DNA of 64,000 nucleotides from Amorphoplanes friuliensis DSM 7358. GTDB taxonomy: Bacteria > Actinomycetota > Actinomycetes > Mycobacteriales > Micromonosporaceae. How positions within the stretch are numbered: position 1 is the first letter of the stretch; each line of letters opens with the position of its first letter. The stretch is from contig NC_022657.1 in the NCBI RefSeq assembly GCF_000494755.1, forward strand, positions 8,710,001 to 8,774,000, read 5' to 3'. A program made the translations under genes and the position numbers. Of this stretch, positions 34,228 through 43,756 are shown in pieces. The notes below the pieces were generated by a model. The model did not search any database and had not been told where the DNA came from. It saw nothing but the letters and a program-made list of their open reading frames with translations.

Positions 34228-34605
34228 TCAGGTCCAGGTGAGGATCTTCTTACGCCAGGCGTACGCGATGCCCAGCGCGAGAACAGCCACGAAAATGGCC
34301 ATCTCGACCACCGTCACCAGGCCGAAACCGGGCCGGTCGAAGATCACCGCCCACGGGAAGAGGAAGACCGCCTCGACCGCGAACAGAACGTACAGGTACG
34401 CATAGACGTAGTAGCGGATCTGGGCCTGCGCCCAGTCGCCGCCGACCGGGTCGACGCCGCTCTCGTAGGTCATCCGCTTACCCGCGGGCTCCGCCGGATG
34501 AGCGGGGCTGAGCAGCTTGTTCGCCCCGAACGCACCCACGAAGACGAGCACGCCGGCGGCCAGCAGCAGCCCCAGCGTGGCGTACGAACCCAGATACCCG
34601 TCCAC
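34228..34605 (-). CDS. nuoA: NuoA, NADH-quinone oxidoreductase subunit A, orphan
   Basis: A 125-residue three-helix membrane protein. Marks are KRMTYESGVDPVGG, IRYYVYAYLYVLFAVEAVFL and FPWAVIF, all diagnostic for NuoA. No other complex I subunit is adjacent, so it is either a stray copy or the only remnant of a second nuo cluster. It is divergent from korA by 199 bp, and both belong to electron transport, so a link to ferredoxin or quinone reduction is possible. Confidence 0.92.
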   Translation of the reverse strand: MDGYLGSYATLGLLLAAGVLVFVGAFGANKLLSPAHPAEPAGKRMTYESGVDPVGGDWAQAQIRYYVYAYLYVLFAVEAVFLFPWAVIFDRPGFGLVTVVEMAIFVAVLALGIAYAWRKKILTWT

Positions 34606-34804
34606 GCGAGCAGCGTAGCGAACCGAAGGATGGACTCGGTTGGCTCAGGCAAGCCTTACCTGGCTACTGTGGTCAACGGTCTGAAGTCGGACACGCCCCC
34701 GAAACCTCGGTGGTAAGGAGTGCCGACGTAGGCTGGAAGTGACTATTGCGGGCCGGCTCATCGACGTGCGTACCCGCCGGCCCGCGCCCTCAGGAGGTTG
34801 GAAC

Positions 34805-36658
34805 GTGGCCGCTCCCGCGAAGCGTGTCGAGCAGCTCGACCGCGTGGTCATCCGGTTCGCCGGCGACTCCGGTGACGGTATGCAGCTCACCGGTGACCGG
34901 TTCACGTCGGAGACCGCTCAGCTGGGCAACGACATCTCGACGTTGCCGAACTTCCCGGCGGAGATCCGGGCACCTGCGGGCACCCTGCCGGGTGTCTCGA
35001 GTTTCCAGGTGCACTTCGCCGATTACGACATCCTCACCCCCGGCGACTCGCCGAACGTGCTGGTGGCGATGAACCCGGCGGCGCTGAAGGCCAACCTGGC
35101 CGATCTGCCGGCCGGCGCGGACATCATCGTCAACACCGACGAGTTCACCAAGCGCAACCTGGCCAAGGTCGGCTGGACCGCCAGCCCGCTCGAGGACGGC
35201 TCCCTCGGGGAGTACGCCCTGCACCCGGTCGCGCTGACGTCGATGACCATCGGCGCCCTGGCCGAGCTGGGCGTGGCCAAGAAGGACGCCGAGCGCGCCA
35301 AGAACATGTTCGCCCTCGGCCTGCTGAGCTGGATGTACTCGCGGCCGTTCGAGTCGACGATCCGGTTCCTGGAGCGCAAGTTCGCCAAGCGCCCCGACCT
35401 GGTCGCGGCCAACAAGGCGGCCTTCCAGGCGGGCTGGAACTTCGGCGAGACGACCGAGGACTTCTCGGTGCGCTACGAGGTGAAGCCGGCCAAGATGCTG
35501 CCCGGCACCTACCGCAACATCACCGGCAACGCCGCCCTGGCCCTGGGCCTGGTGGCGGCGGGTGTGCGCGCGAAGCTGCCGGTCTTCCTCGGCGCCTACC
35601 CGATCACTCCGGCGTCCGACATCCTGCACGAGCTGTCGAAGCACAAGCGGTTCGGCATCACGACGATGCAGGCCGAGGACGAGATCGCCGCGATCGGTGC
35701 GGCCCTCGGCGCCTCGTACGGCGGTGCGCTCGGTGTCACCACGACCTCCGGCCCCGGTGTGGCGCTGAAGGGCGAGACGATCTCGCTCGCGATCGCCCTC
35801 GAGCTGCCGCTGGTCATCGTCGACGTGCAGCGCGCCGGGCCGTCGACCGGTCTGCCGACCAAGACCGAGCAGGCCGACCTCAACATGGCCCTCTACGGCC
35901 GGCACGGCGAGGCGCCGCTCGCGGTGATCGCCCCGCGGTCGCCGTCGGACTGCTTCCACGCCGCGATCGAGGCCGCCCGGATCGCCCTGAAGTACCGCAC
36001 GCCGGTGATCCTGCTCTCGGACAACTACGTGGCGAACGGTTCCGAGCCGTGGCTCCTTCCCGAGGTCAACGACCTGCCGGACATCTCGGTGGAGTACACG
36101 ACCGAACCCAACGGCGAGGACGGGCGCTTCCTCCCGTACCTGCGGGATCCGGAGACCTTGGCCCGGCCGTGGGCGATCCCCGGCACGCCGGGCCTGGAGC
36201 ACCGCATCGGTGGTCTGGAGAAGGCCGACAAGACCGGTGACATCTCCTACGACCCGGCGAACCACGAGTTCATGGTCCGCATCCGCGCGGAGCGCATCGA
36301 GTCCATCCCGGTGCCGGACGTGGAGATCGAGGACCCGGACGAGAACGCCCGCGTACTCGTGCTGGGCTGGGGCTCCACCTACGGCCCGATCGGCGCCGCC
36401 TGCCGGGCGCTGCGCCAGCGTGGCCTGCCGATCGCGCAGGCCCACCTGCGTCACCTCTCGCCGCTGCCGGCCAACCTCGGTGAGGTGCTCGAGGCCTACG
36501 ACAAGGTGGTGATCCCGGAGATGAACCTGGGCCAGCTGGCCCACGTCATCCGGGCGAAGTACCTGGTCGACGCGGTTCCCTTCAACCAGATCAGCGGTCT
36601 GCCGTTCACGGCCGCGACGCTGGAGAACATGCTCGAGGACGTGGTCAAGAATGGTTAG
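34805..36658 (+). CDS. korA: 2-oxoacid:ferredoxin oxidoreductase, fused gamma/alpha subunit
   Basis: A 617-residue protein. The N-terminal gamma domain has VIRFAGDSGDGMQLTGDRF, and the alpha part has FLGAYPITPASDILHELSKH, TTMQAEDEIAAIGAALGA, TTSGPGVALKGETISLAIAL and DVQRAGPSTGLPTKTEQADL. It oxidises a 2-oxoacid, most likely 2-oxoglutarate, to the acyl-CoA with ferredoxin, together with KorB. The GTG at 34805 has CAGGAGG seven bases upstream; longer frames lack an RBS. It overlaps korB by 8 bp. Confidence 0.95.
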   Translation: MAAPAKRVEQLDRVVIRFAGDSGDGMQLTGDRFTSETAQLGNDISTLPNFPAEIRAPAGTLPGVSSFQVHFADYDILTPGDSPNVLVAMNPAALKANLADLPAGADIIVNTDEFTKRNLAKVGWTASPLEDGSLGEYALHPVALTSMTIGALAELGVAKKDAERAKNMFALGLLSWMYSRPFESTIRFLERKFAKRPDLVAANKAAFQAGWNFGETTEDFSVRYEVKPAKMLPGTYRNITGNAALALGLVAAGVRAKLPVFLGAYPITPASDILHELSKHKRFGITTMQAEDEIAAIGAALGASYGGALGVTTTSGPGVALKGETISLAIALELPLVIVDVQRAGPSTGLPTKTEQADLNMALYGRHGEAPLAVIAPRSPSDCFHAAIEAARIALKYRTPVILLSDNYVANGSEPWLLPEVNDLPDISVEYTTEPNGEDGRFLPYLRDPETLARPWAIPGTPGLEHRIGGLEKADKTGDISYDPANHEFMVRIRAERIESIPVPDVEIEDPDENARVLVLGWGSTYGPIGAACRALRQRGLPIAQAHLRHLSPLPANLGEVLEAYDKVVIPEMNLGQLAHVIRAKYLVDAVPFNQISGLPFTAATLENMLEDVVKNG

Positions 36659-37697
36659 TTCGACGATCCCGCTGACGCCGGTGAAGCTGACGGCCAAGGA
36701 CTTCAAGTCGGACCAGGAGGTCCGCTGGTGCCCCGGCTGCGGTGACTACGCGATCCTGGCCGCGGTGCAGCAGTTCATGCCGGAGCTGGGCATCGCCCGG
36801 GAGAACACGGTCTTCGTGTCGGGCATCGGCTGCTCGTCGCGCTTCCCGTACTACATGAACACGTACGGGATGCACTCGATCCACGGCCGTGCGCCGGCGA
36901 TCGCGACCGGACTGTCCGCCTCACGCCCCGACCTGTCGGTCTGGGTGGTCACCGGTGACGGCGACGCGCTGTCGATCGGCGGCAACCACCTGATCCACGC
37001 GCTGCGCCGCAACGTCAACATGAAGATCCTGCTGTTCAACAACCGGATCTACGGCCTGACCAAGGGGCAGTACAGCCCGACGTCCGAGCTCGGCAAGATC
37101 ACCAAGTCGACGCCGGCGGGCTCGGCCGACTCGCCGTTCAACCCGCTGTCGCTGGCGCTCGGCGCCGAGGCGACGTTCGTGGGCCGCACGATCGACTCCG
37201 ACCGCAAGCACCTCCAGTCGGTGCTGCGTGCGGCGGCGGAGCACGAGGGCTCGGCGTTCGTGGAGATCTACCAGAACTGCAACATCTTCAACGACGGCGC
37301 GTTCGAGGTCCTCAAGGACCCGGGCACCCGCGACGACCACCTGATCCGCCTGGAGCAGGGCCAGCCGATCACCTTCGGTGCCGAGGCGCAGTATTCGGTC
37401 GTGCACCCGTCCGGCGGCTTCGGCCTGTCGGTGCGGGACAGTGCCGAACTCGGCGGCGAGACCCCGGTGATCCACGACGCCACCGTCGACGACCCCGCGT
37501 ACGCGTTTGCGCTGAGCCGGCTGTCGGGCTCCGACCTGGGCACGACGCCGATCGGGGTCTTCCGCAACGTGCAGCGGCCGTCCTACGACGAGCTGATCCA
37601 GAAGCAGCTCGAGGACGCCAAGGCGCAGGTCACCGGCACGCCGGACCAGATGCTCGGCGAGCTGCTCAACGCCGGCGACACCTGGACGATCCTCTAG
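36651..37697 (+). CDS. korB: 2-oxoacid:ferredoxin oxidoreductase, beta subunit
   Basis: A 348-residue protein carrying the thiamine pyrophosphate site: WCPGCGDYAIL and SGIGCSSRFPYYMNT (4Fe-4S Cys), VVTGDGDALSIGGNHLIHAL and ILLFNNRIYGLTKGQYSPTS. It forms the heterodimer with KorA and provides the low-potential electron route to ferredoxin. ATG lies 8 bp inside korA. The stop is shared, as CTAG, with the convergent K+ channel gene. Confidence 0.96.
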   Translation: MVSSTIPLTPVKLTAKDFKSDQEVRWCPGCGDYAILAAVQQFMPELGIARENTVFVSGIGCSSRFPYYMNTYGMHSIHGRAPAIATGLSASRPDLSVWVVTGDGDALSIGGNHLIHALRRNVNMKILLFNNRIYGLTKGQYSPTSELGKITKSTPAGSADSPFNPLSLALGAEATFVGRTIDSDRKHLQSVLRAAAEHEGSAFVEIYQNCNIFNDGAFEVLKDPGTRDDHLIRLEQGQPITFGAEAQYSVVHPSGGFGLSVRDSAELGGETPVIHDATVDDPAYAFALSRLSGSDLGTTPIGVFRNVQRPSYDELIQKQLEDAKAQVTGTPDQMLGELLNAGDTWTIL

Positions 37698-38710
37698 ACC
37701 GCGACTCCGACGCCGCTCTTCTCCTCGTCACGGATGTAGATGAGCATGTCGCCGGTCTCGATGGTCACGATCTGCTCACCACCCAGGGGCAGCACCTTGC
37801 CCCGGCGAATCAGCGCGACGACGAGGGTCTGCAGCTCACGGGGGTTGCGTCCGACCTCGGCCCGCTCGGCGGACCGCATGGCCAGCGCCATTCCCTGACC
37901 GGGGGTGAGCAGGTCCTCGACCACGTCGATCAGCGGCGGGGTCGTGGTGGTCAGACCCAGCAGCCGGCCGGCCGTCGAGGACGACACGATCACGTGGTGG
38001 GCGCCGCTTTGCTTGAGCAGGGCGGCGTTCTCCTGCTCCCGGACCGCCGCGATGATCCGGACCTGGCCCGCGGTCAGCTGCCGCACGGTCAGCGTGATCA
38101 GCACCGACGCCTCGTCGCTGTCGGTGGCGATGATGACCGACTTGGCGTTCTTCACATCGGCTTCGAGGAGGACCGCCGACCGGGTCGCGTTGCCCTCGAT
38201 GGCCACCAGCCCGTTGGCGGCGGCCTGGCGCAGGGCCTCGTCGCGGCTCTCCACGATGACGATGCGGGACTTGTCGTACCCGGTCTCGAGGAGCGCGCTG
38301 ACCGCGGCCCGGCCCTTGGTGCCGTAACCGCAGACGATGATGTGGTCCTTCAACTTTCGCCTCCACCGGGTGACCCGGATGTTCTTCCGGTACTGCTCCG
38401 TGAGCACCTCGAGGGTCGTACCGACCAGGATGATCAGGAAGAGCACCCGCGCCGGGGTGATGAACACGATGTTCACGAACCGGGCGTCGGGTGTCACGGG
38501 TGTGATGTCGCCGTAGCCGGTCGTGGAGAGCGAGACGACGGCGTAGTAGAAGCTGTCGAGCAGCGTCAGGCCGTCCTCGTTGACATCCCGGTAGCCGTCC
38601 CGGTCCGCGTAGATCACGGCCACGGTGAGCAGGACAAGGACGATCGCGGCCACCAGCCGGATGGCGAGCGCCCGCAGTGGTCCCTGTCGGACCAGCGGTA
38701 ATCGGATCAC
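37694..38710 (-). CDS. Potassium channel with RCK (TrkA-N) domain
   Basis: A 338-residue protein. Two membrane helices flank the selectivity filter STTGYGDITPVTPD, then an RCK domain with the nucleotide motif IIVCGYGTKGRAAVSALLE and a C-terminal TrkA-C-like lobe. This is the MthK/Kch plan: a tetrameric K+ channel gated by a cytoplasmic ligand, such as Ca2+ or a nucleotide. GTG at 38710 was chosen because it leads straight into the first helix. Confidence 0.92.
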   Translation of the reverse strand: MIRLPLVRQGPLRALAIRLVAAIVLVLLTVAVIYADRDGYRDVNEDGLTLLDSFYYAVVSLSTTGYGDITPVTPDARFVNIVFITPARVLFLIILVGTTLEVLTEQYRKNIRVTRWRRKLKDHIIVCGYGTKGRAAVSALLETGYDKSRIVIVESRDEALRQAAANGLVAIEGNATRSAVLLEADVKNAKSVIIATDSDEASVLITLTVRQLTAGQVRIIAAVREQENAALLKQSGAHHVIVSSSTAGRLLGLTTTTPPLIDVVEDLLTPGQGMALAMRSAERAEVGRNPRELQTLVVALIRRGKVLPLGGEQIVTIETGDMLIYIRDEEKSGVGVAV

Positions 38711-38895
38711 TGAACGGCCGCCTGCACGTTCACACCATAGCGGCCTGTACCCACACCGCTTTCCAGGACAGCACACGACAGGCCTGCCATGGAATACCCG
38801 CCGGTAAGTTGAGTCACCGTTAAGGAAAATCCATCGAATCTCTTGTATGCGGAAAGTTACGGATCGAACACTGGCGGTCTACCGCTGGAGGTTTG

Positions 38896-39432
38896 ATGAA
38901 CCGGTTCGTCCGCCGTTTTGTCGTCGTCCTGATCTCAGCCGCCGCCCTCCTCGCGCCCTCAGCCGCTGCCGCTTCGGCTGCTTCCGCTGCGGCCGCTTCC
39001 GCTTCGGCGGAGAGCAAGGCGTCCGTCCTCTCCCGCTGGACCCAGCCGACCTCGGCCAGCACCGCATCCTGGAACGACGCCCGCGTCAACCGCGACGAGT
39101 GGGTCAGCTACGGCTTCGACTGGACCACCGACTACTGCTCGTCCAGCCCGGACAACCCGCTGGGCTTCGACTTCACCAACTCGTGCTGGCACCACGACTT
39201 CGGCTACCGCAACTACAAGGCCATCGGCGCGTTCGACGCCAACAAGGCCCGCGTGGACGACACCTTCTACGCCGACCTCAAACGCAAGTGCGCGACGTAC
39301 AACACGGTCGTCCGGCCGGCGTGTGTGAGCCTCGCGTGGACGTACTACCAGGCGGTGCGGATCTTCGGCTCGCTGGAGGCGGTCAACCCGTCCGACATCG
39401 ACCGGGCCCGGACCCTGATCGACGACAAGTAA
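38896..39432 (+). CDS. Secreted prokaryotic phospholipase A2
   Basis: A 178-residue precursor. A signal peptide of about 33 residues is followed by an Ala/Ser-rich stretch and a PLA2 domain with the catalytic dyad in CWHHDFGYRNYKAIG, two further Cys in ADLKRKCATY and RPACVSLAWTYY, and the Ca2+ site in the GFDFTNS region. It is expected to release fatty acid from sn-2 of phospholipids outside the cell. ATG at 38896 with GGAGG seven bases upstream. Confidence 0.92.
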   Translation: MNRFVRRFVVVLISAAALLAPSAAAASAASAAAASASAESKASVLSRWTQPTSASTASWNDARVNRDEWVSYGFDWTTDYCSSSPDNPLGFDFTNSCWHHDFGYRNYKAIGAFDANKARVDDTFYADLKRKCATYNTVVRPACVSLAWTYYQAVRIFGSLEAVNPSDIDRARTLIDDK

Positions 39433-39442
39433 GCACAGCGGC

Positions 39443-39470
39443 AGCCCCGGACCTTCGCTGATCCGGGGCT
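39443..39470 (+). terminator. Terminator after phospholipase gene
   Basis: AGCCCCGGA at 39443-39451 pairs with TCCGGGGCT at 39462-39470 around a 10-base loop, 10 bp after the stop codon. Confidence 0.72.
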
Positions 39471-39477
39471 TTCCGCT

Positions 39478-39573
39478 GCTCAGCCCATCCCCGGGCTCAG
39501 CCCGTCTCGGCGCTCAGCCCATCCCCGGGCTCAGCTCATCCCAGCGCTCAGCCCATCCCGGGCTCAGCCCGTC
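39478..39573. repeat. 17-bp tandem repeat, about six copies
   Basis: Units of about 17 bp start at 39478, 39495, 39512, 39529, 39546 and 39562. Each begins GCTCAGCCCATC or GCTCAGCCCGTC, and neighbouring units create the near-palindrome GGGCTCAGCCC. The last copy runs into the convergent cyclase gene, whose TGA stop (39564-39566) lies within the repeat. Confidence 0.88.
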
Positions 39574-42209
39574 GTTTGGGCGAAGCGGACCGAGCCGTGC
39601 TCCAGGTCGGGGTGCTCGACGGCCAGGGCCGTCGCGACCGCCCGGCCGAAACCGATCTCCGTGCCGCTGGCGTAGGCCGCGTCGAAGGCCGCATCACCGA
39701 GTGCCCGCCGCAGCGAGGCCTGCTGGGCGAACCAGAACCCCCCGAACTGTCCCGCCCGCCGTGCACCGCGCGCCGACTCCACACCTCCGAAGAGGACAGC
39801 GGCGGTCACCGGATCACCGCCGATCGCGCACCGCACGGCGATAGCCGCCACGGCGTCCGCGGACGCACCCCGGAAACCGTGCCGCAACCGCGAGCGCAGA
39901 GCCACAACCAGGTGGTCGTGCGCCGCGACCAGGTCCCGGCGGCGCAGGGCCACCATCCCGAGAAGCCAGTCGACGGTACGGGTGCCGCGGTCCTCCGGGC
40001 GTCCCGCCTCCAGCTGACGGGCACTGCCCAGCAACTCGGCCGCCTCGTCGAGCGCGTCCCGCCGCCACAACAGTTCGGCCAGTGTCACCACCGACGGCAG
40101 GGCGGCGCCCGGAACCCCGGACTGCTCGGCCAGCGTGATGGCGTCACGGCACACCTGCTCGGCCTCGGGCAGCCGTCCCGCCTCGACGAGCGAGACGCGG
40201 CGGCCGGCCTGTGCGCGTACCAGAAGGGCAGGGTGACCGATGTCCTGCGCGACCGACTCGGCGCGGTCGAGGAACCGGGTCCGCTCGTCGCGGTCGTCGG
40301 CGAGCCCGGCGTGGACCAGGTAGGCAGAGGCCAGCTCGGCCGGTGCGATGTCGGCGTCCTCGGCCCGGCCGTAGAGCCGGAAGAGCAGGTCACGACCGTC
40401 CCGCGTGCCGCCGTGCTCACGCCACCACGGGTCGAGGGCACCGGCGAGCCGCAACCCGGCCCGGACACTGCCGCCCGTCGCGGACCAGCGCAGCGCGGCC
40501 TGCCACTCCCCCACGTACGGGGCGAGCTCGGTGAGGGACACCGTGCGCGGCTGCCCGTCGGTGTCCACGGCGACACCCGCCAGCGTGTGCAGCGCCCAGT
40601 CGACGTGGCGATCCCGGGCAGCCGGTTCCTCGCCGGCCGCGGTGAGACGGCGGGCGGCGTAGGCGCGTACCTGCCCGGACATCCGGTAGCGCGACCCGGC
40701 GACGACCTCGACCAGCGACCGGTCGGCGAGCTCGGAGAGCGCGCCGAAGGCATCCACGTCCGACCACTCGACCGTGCTGAGATCAACCGGCCCGGCAAAA
40801 ACGGCCAGCCGCCGCAGCAGCTCGGCGGCCGGATCACTGAGCCCGTGATAGGACCAGTCCAAATTGCCGGTCAGGCTCCCGTGCCGATGCGAGTCGAGAC
40901 GCCCGGCGTCCAGCGCGGCGATCGGATCGTCGAGCCGGCCGGCGAGCTGCGCCGGGGACAACAGCCGCAGCCGGTCGGCGGCCAGCTCTATCGCCAGCGG
41001 AACACCGTCCAGCTTCGACGCGATCCGCGCCAGGTCGGCGGCCTCGTCACTCCCGCTCGGCCGGCCACCCCGTGCGGCCTCGGCCCGCGCAACGAGCAGG
41101 GCAAAAGCATCGGCGGGCGCCAGCGACGGAATCCGCCAGACCAGCTCACCGGGCACACCGAGCGGCACCCGCGACGTCGCCAGCACATCCAGCCGCCGGC
41201 AACCGGCCAGCAGCCGCCTCACCAGCTCCCGCGCGGCCGGCTGCCGCGCCTCACAGGTCTCCAGAACGATCAGCGTGCGACCGGAACCACAACGCTCCAC
41301 GATCGAGTCCAGCAACGGCCGCGCCGGCTCGGCCCGAACCCCCATCGCAGCCGCCAGCGCCGCCTCCGGCAGCTCCGCGGCAAGATCCACCACCCAGACC
41401 CCGTCCGGGTACGCGGTGAGCAGCTCCTCCGCGGCGGCCAGCGCCAGCCGCGTCTTGCCGCCACCACCCGCACCGGCCACAGTGACCAGCCGGTGCTTAC
41501 CGACCAGGTCCCGCAGCTCGGCCAGCTCGGCCTGCCGCCCGATGAACCCGGTGACCGGCGCCGGGAGATTGTGCGCCGGTGCGCAAGGGGTCCGCGGACG
41601 GGGGAAATCGCGGCCCAGGCCGGGTGCGACCAGCTGGAAGAGGCGTTCCGCGTCATCGAACCCGCGGAGGCGGAAAGGGCCGAGGTCGAGGAAGTCGACG
41701 TCTGTCGCTCCTACTGCTCTTCCGCCTGCTCTTCCGCCTTGTGCTCCGGCAAACACGAGGTCGGTGGACCAGGTGGTGACGGCCAGGGCTGTCGCTTCCG
41801 AACACAGGATCTGACCACCGTGGGCGGCGGACGCAACCCGCGCAGCACGATGGACCTCCGCGCTGGTGTACTCGTTGTTGCCCGGTGTCGCCCAGCCCGT
41901 GTGCAACCCCATCCGAACGCGAGGCGCCGCGTCAGGGCTCGGCCACGAATGCGCGGCCAACGCCCGCTGCGCTTCCACACAGGCCGCAACGGCATCCGCA
42001 GCATCGCTGAAGGCTACAAAGAAGGAGTCACCCTCCGTGAAAAGCTCGACGCCGGCGTGATTACGCAGAGCAGCGCGCACCAGGTCTCGATGGGCGTTGA
42101 GAACGCTTCCATAACCCTCGCTGAGCATCCGGGCGAGCCTCGTAGACCCCTCGATGTCCGTAAACATGAAGGTCACAAGCCCACTCGGCAGCTCGGTCCG
42201 TCCCGACAC
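39564..42209 (-). CDS. Class III nucleotide cyclase with NB-ARC-type ATPase
   Basis: An 881-residue protein. The N-terminal 170 residues form an adenylate/guanylate cyclase domain (LVTFMFTDIEGSTRLARML, FTEGDSFFVAFSDAADAVA). A STAND/NB-ARC ATPase follows, with Walker A GAGGGGKTRLALAAAEEL near residue 245, then an all-helical TPR-like C-terminal half. It is the architecture of mycobacterial multi-domain cyclases, but no LuxR DNA-binding domain is present. The GTG at 42209 has GGAGG eight bases upstream; longer frames lack an RBS. Confidence 0.9.
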   Translation of the reverse strand: MSGRTELPSGLVTFMFTDIEGSTRLARMLSEGYGSVLNAHRDLVRAALRNHAGVELFTEGDSFFVAFSDAADAVAACVEAQRALAAHSWPSPDAAPRVRMGLHTGWATPGNNEYTSAEVHRAARVASAAHGGQILCSEATALAVTTWSTDLVFAGAQGGRAGGRAVGATDVDFLDLGPFRLRGFDDAERLFQLVAPGLGRDFPRPRTPCAPAHNLPAPVTGFIGRQAELAELRDLVGKHRLVTVAGAGGGGKTRLALAAAEELLTAYPDGVWVVDLAAELPEAALAAAMGVRAEPARPLLDSIVERCGSGRTLIVLETCEARQPAARELVRRLLAGCRRLDVLATSRVPLGVPGELVWRIPSLAPADAFALLVARAEAARGGRPSGSDEAADLARIASKLDGVPLAIELAADRLRLLSPAQLAGRLDDPIAALDAGRLDSHRHGSLTGNLDWSYHGLSDPAAELLRRLAVFAGPVDLSTVEWSDVDAFGALSELADRSLVEVVAGSRYRMSGQVRAYAARRLTAAGEEPAARDRHVDWALHTLAGVAVDTDGQPRTVSLTELAPYVGEWQAALRWSATGGSVRAGLRLAGALDPWWREHGGTRDGRDLLFRLYGRAEDADIAPAELASAYLVHAGLADDRDERTRFLDRAESVAQDIGHPALLVRAQAGRRVSLVEAGRLPEAEQVCRDAITLAEQSGVPGAALPSVVTLAELLWRRDALDEAAELLGSARQLEAGRPEDRGTRTVDWLLGMVALRRRDLVAAHDHLVVALRSRLRHGFRGASADAVAAIAVRCAIGGDPVTAAVLFGGVESARGARRAGQFGGFWFAQQASLRRALGDAAFDAAYASGTEIGFGRAVATALAVEHPDLEHGSVRFAQTTG

Positions 42210-43756
42210 GGTGAGAACCTCCGCCCCCTTGGGAAGTCGCGCTTCATGCTGCCGCACCGCAATCACACGGCACATCGTAGGAACGGTCGGTAACCGTCCT
42301 CCCGCCACGCCGACCCCGGAAGGGCGACCCACGGTCGTGGTCATCGACGTTTACGCACGGCACTACGCGTGACGTAACGACGCGGTTCACGTTCTAGTTG
42401 CGCTGCAGAAGGTCATTTCCGCCGACCCGTTCGTACGTCCCCGCAAGAGTCACCGTTGTGCGACTCCACGAGGTCACCGAACAATCACCACAGCGTCACG
42501 TCTATGAACCGCCCAATCTCGACAGAACAAGAGATCCACCGGCCCGCCCCACTGATACCTGCCGAACGGACCGATCGTCCCCGACAACCGGTCAGCCCAG
42601 CCGGCGAGCTGTGGCCTGAAACCGAGGCTTGCCGACCCGCTCAGGTTGGACTGCATAGCCCTGTTCAGGTCTTCCATAGCCCCGATGTGGCGTCTTACCG
42701 GGACACGAGATTCGATTTCTGCACTTGCCAGAAGCTGAGGTCCAAGATCTGGAAACCCAGGGTCTGCGGTCCGAGGATCAGATCCGGAGTTTGGATCGAG
42801 ACCAGAGTGAATAGGTCTGGCCCCGGTTCCAGGACCGAACCCGTCACAAACTGGTCGTCGCTGGGGTCCTCGGCGGCCTGGCACTGCGGTCTGAGTTGAC
42901 TGACACGCGGCGGTCCCGGGCTGGCATCCAGGCCGGCACCACTCAGACCCGTCAGTCCCGGCTGAGGTTGAGACAACCGCGGTTGCCACCAGGAGCCCGG
43001 CCACGTCGGAGTACGCGTCGTGGCACGCGCTGCCAATCCACCGCGGGACAACTGAAGGGTTCTGCGCTTGGAACGGTCCATGGGGCGGCCGGTAATTGGG
43101 CCTGCCGACGTCGCTTCGCCGGCGGGCTTGCCGTCGAAGCCGGGCAGAGCCCTGGCAGTCCTCCCGTGACCACCACGGTTGCGAGCTGCCCAAGAGGCGT
43201 GAGATCCGCTTTGCGCACCCCCACATCACCTCGGAGTCCGGCTGGCGAACCACAACCTAGGCCGCTGCCCAACCACAACCCGATTCCGTGACCGAGCCAA
43301 ACCCACAAGCCCGACCCTTCGGCCAAGCCACCCACAAGCCCGACCCTTGGCCAAGCCAAGCCACCCACGAACCCGACCCCTCGGCCAAGCCACCCACGAA
43401 CCCGACCCCTCGGCCAAGCCACCCACGAACCCGACCCCTCGGCCAAGCCACCCACGAACCCGACCCCTCGATCGAACCCGCCCACGTGCCGACCCCTTGG
43501 CCGAGCCACCCGCGTGCCCGCCCCCTCGGCCGAGCCACCCACGAGGCCTGCTCGATCCGGACCAGCCCAGTCAGCAGCCACCGCCCGCAGTCCAGTAGCG
43601 CTCGGCCGCTGCACCCGCAGAGCACCGGCGAGACCCATGCGAGTCAGCCGGCAGGCCGGTTGGTGCCCGGTTGAGCAGCCCCATGGCGCAAGTTGGCGGG
43701 CCGGTCAGCAGGACCTGCAGGTGGGTCGCAGCGGAGGTGGGTGACCGGCGCCAGGG
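42210..43756. other. Gene-free region between cyclase and FmdB genes
   Basis: About 1.55 kb without a supported gene. The first 170 bp should hold the cyclase promoter. At 42500-43290 several long frames are open on both strands but lack RBS, family sequence or normal codon bias. At 43297-43560 there is a 29-bp tandem array. The remainder has no recognised feature. Composition is a little less GC-rich and more irregular than the genes around it. Confidence 0.6.
43297..43560. repeat. 29-bp tandem repeat array, about nine units
   Basis: The clearest copies start at 43358, 43387, 43416 and 43445 and are identical apart from the end of the last. The unit reads AAGCCACCCACGAACC then CGACCCCTCGGCC. 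A 28-bp variant starts at 43325, followed by an extra AAGCC, and diverged copies occupy 43475-43560. No inverted repeat spans the unit. Antisense frames read as Gly/Trp-rich artefacts. Confidence 0.9.

Noticed and set aside
42474..43253. 259-residue minus-strand frame
   Set aside because: No RBS, no recognisable domain, irregular composition, and it crosses a region where several other frames are open.
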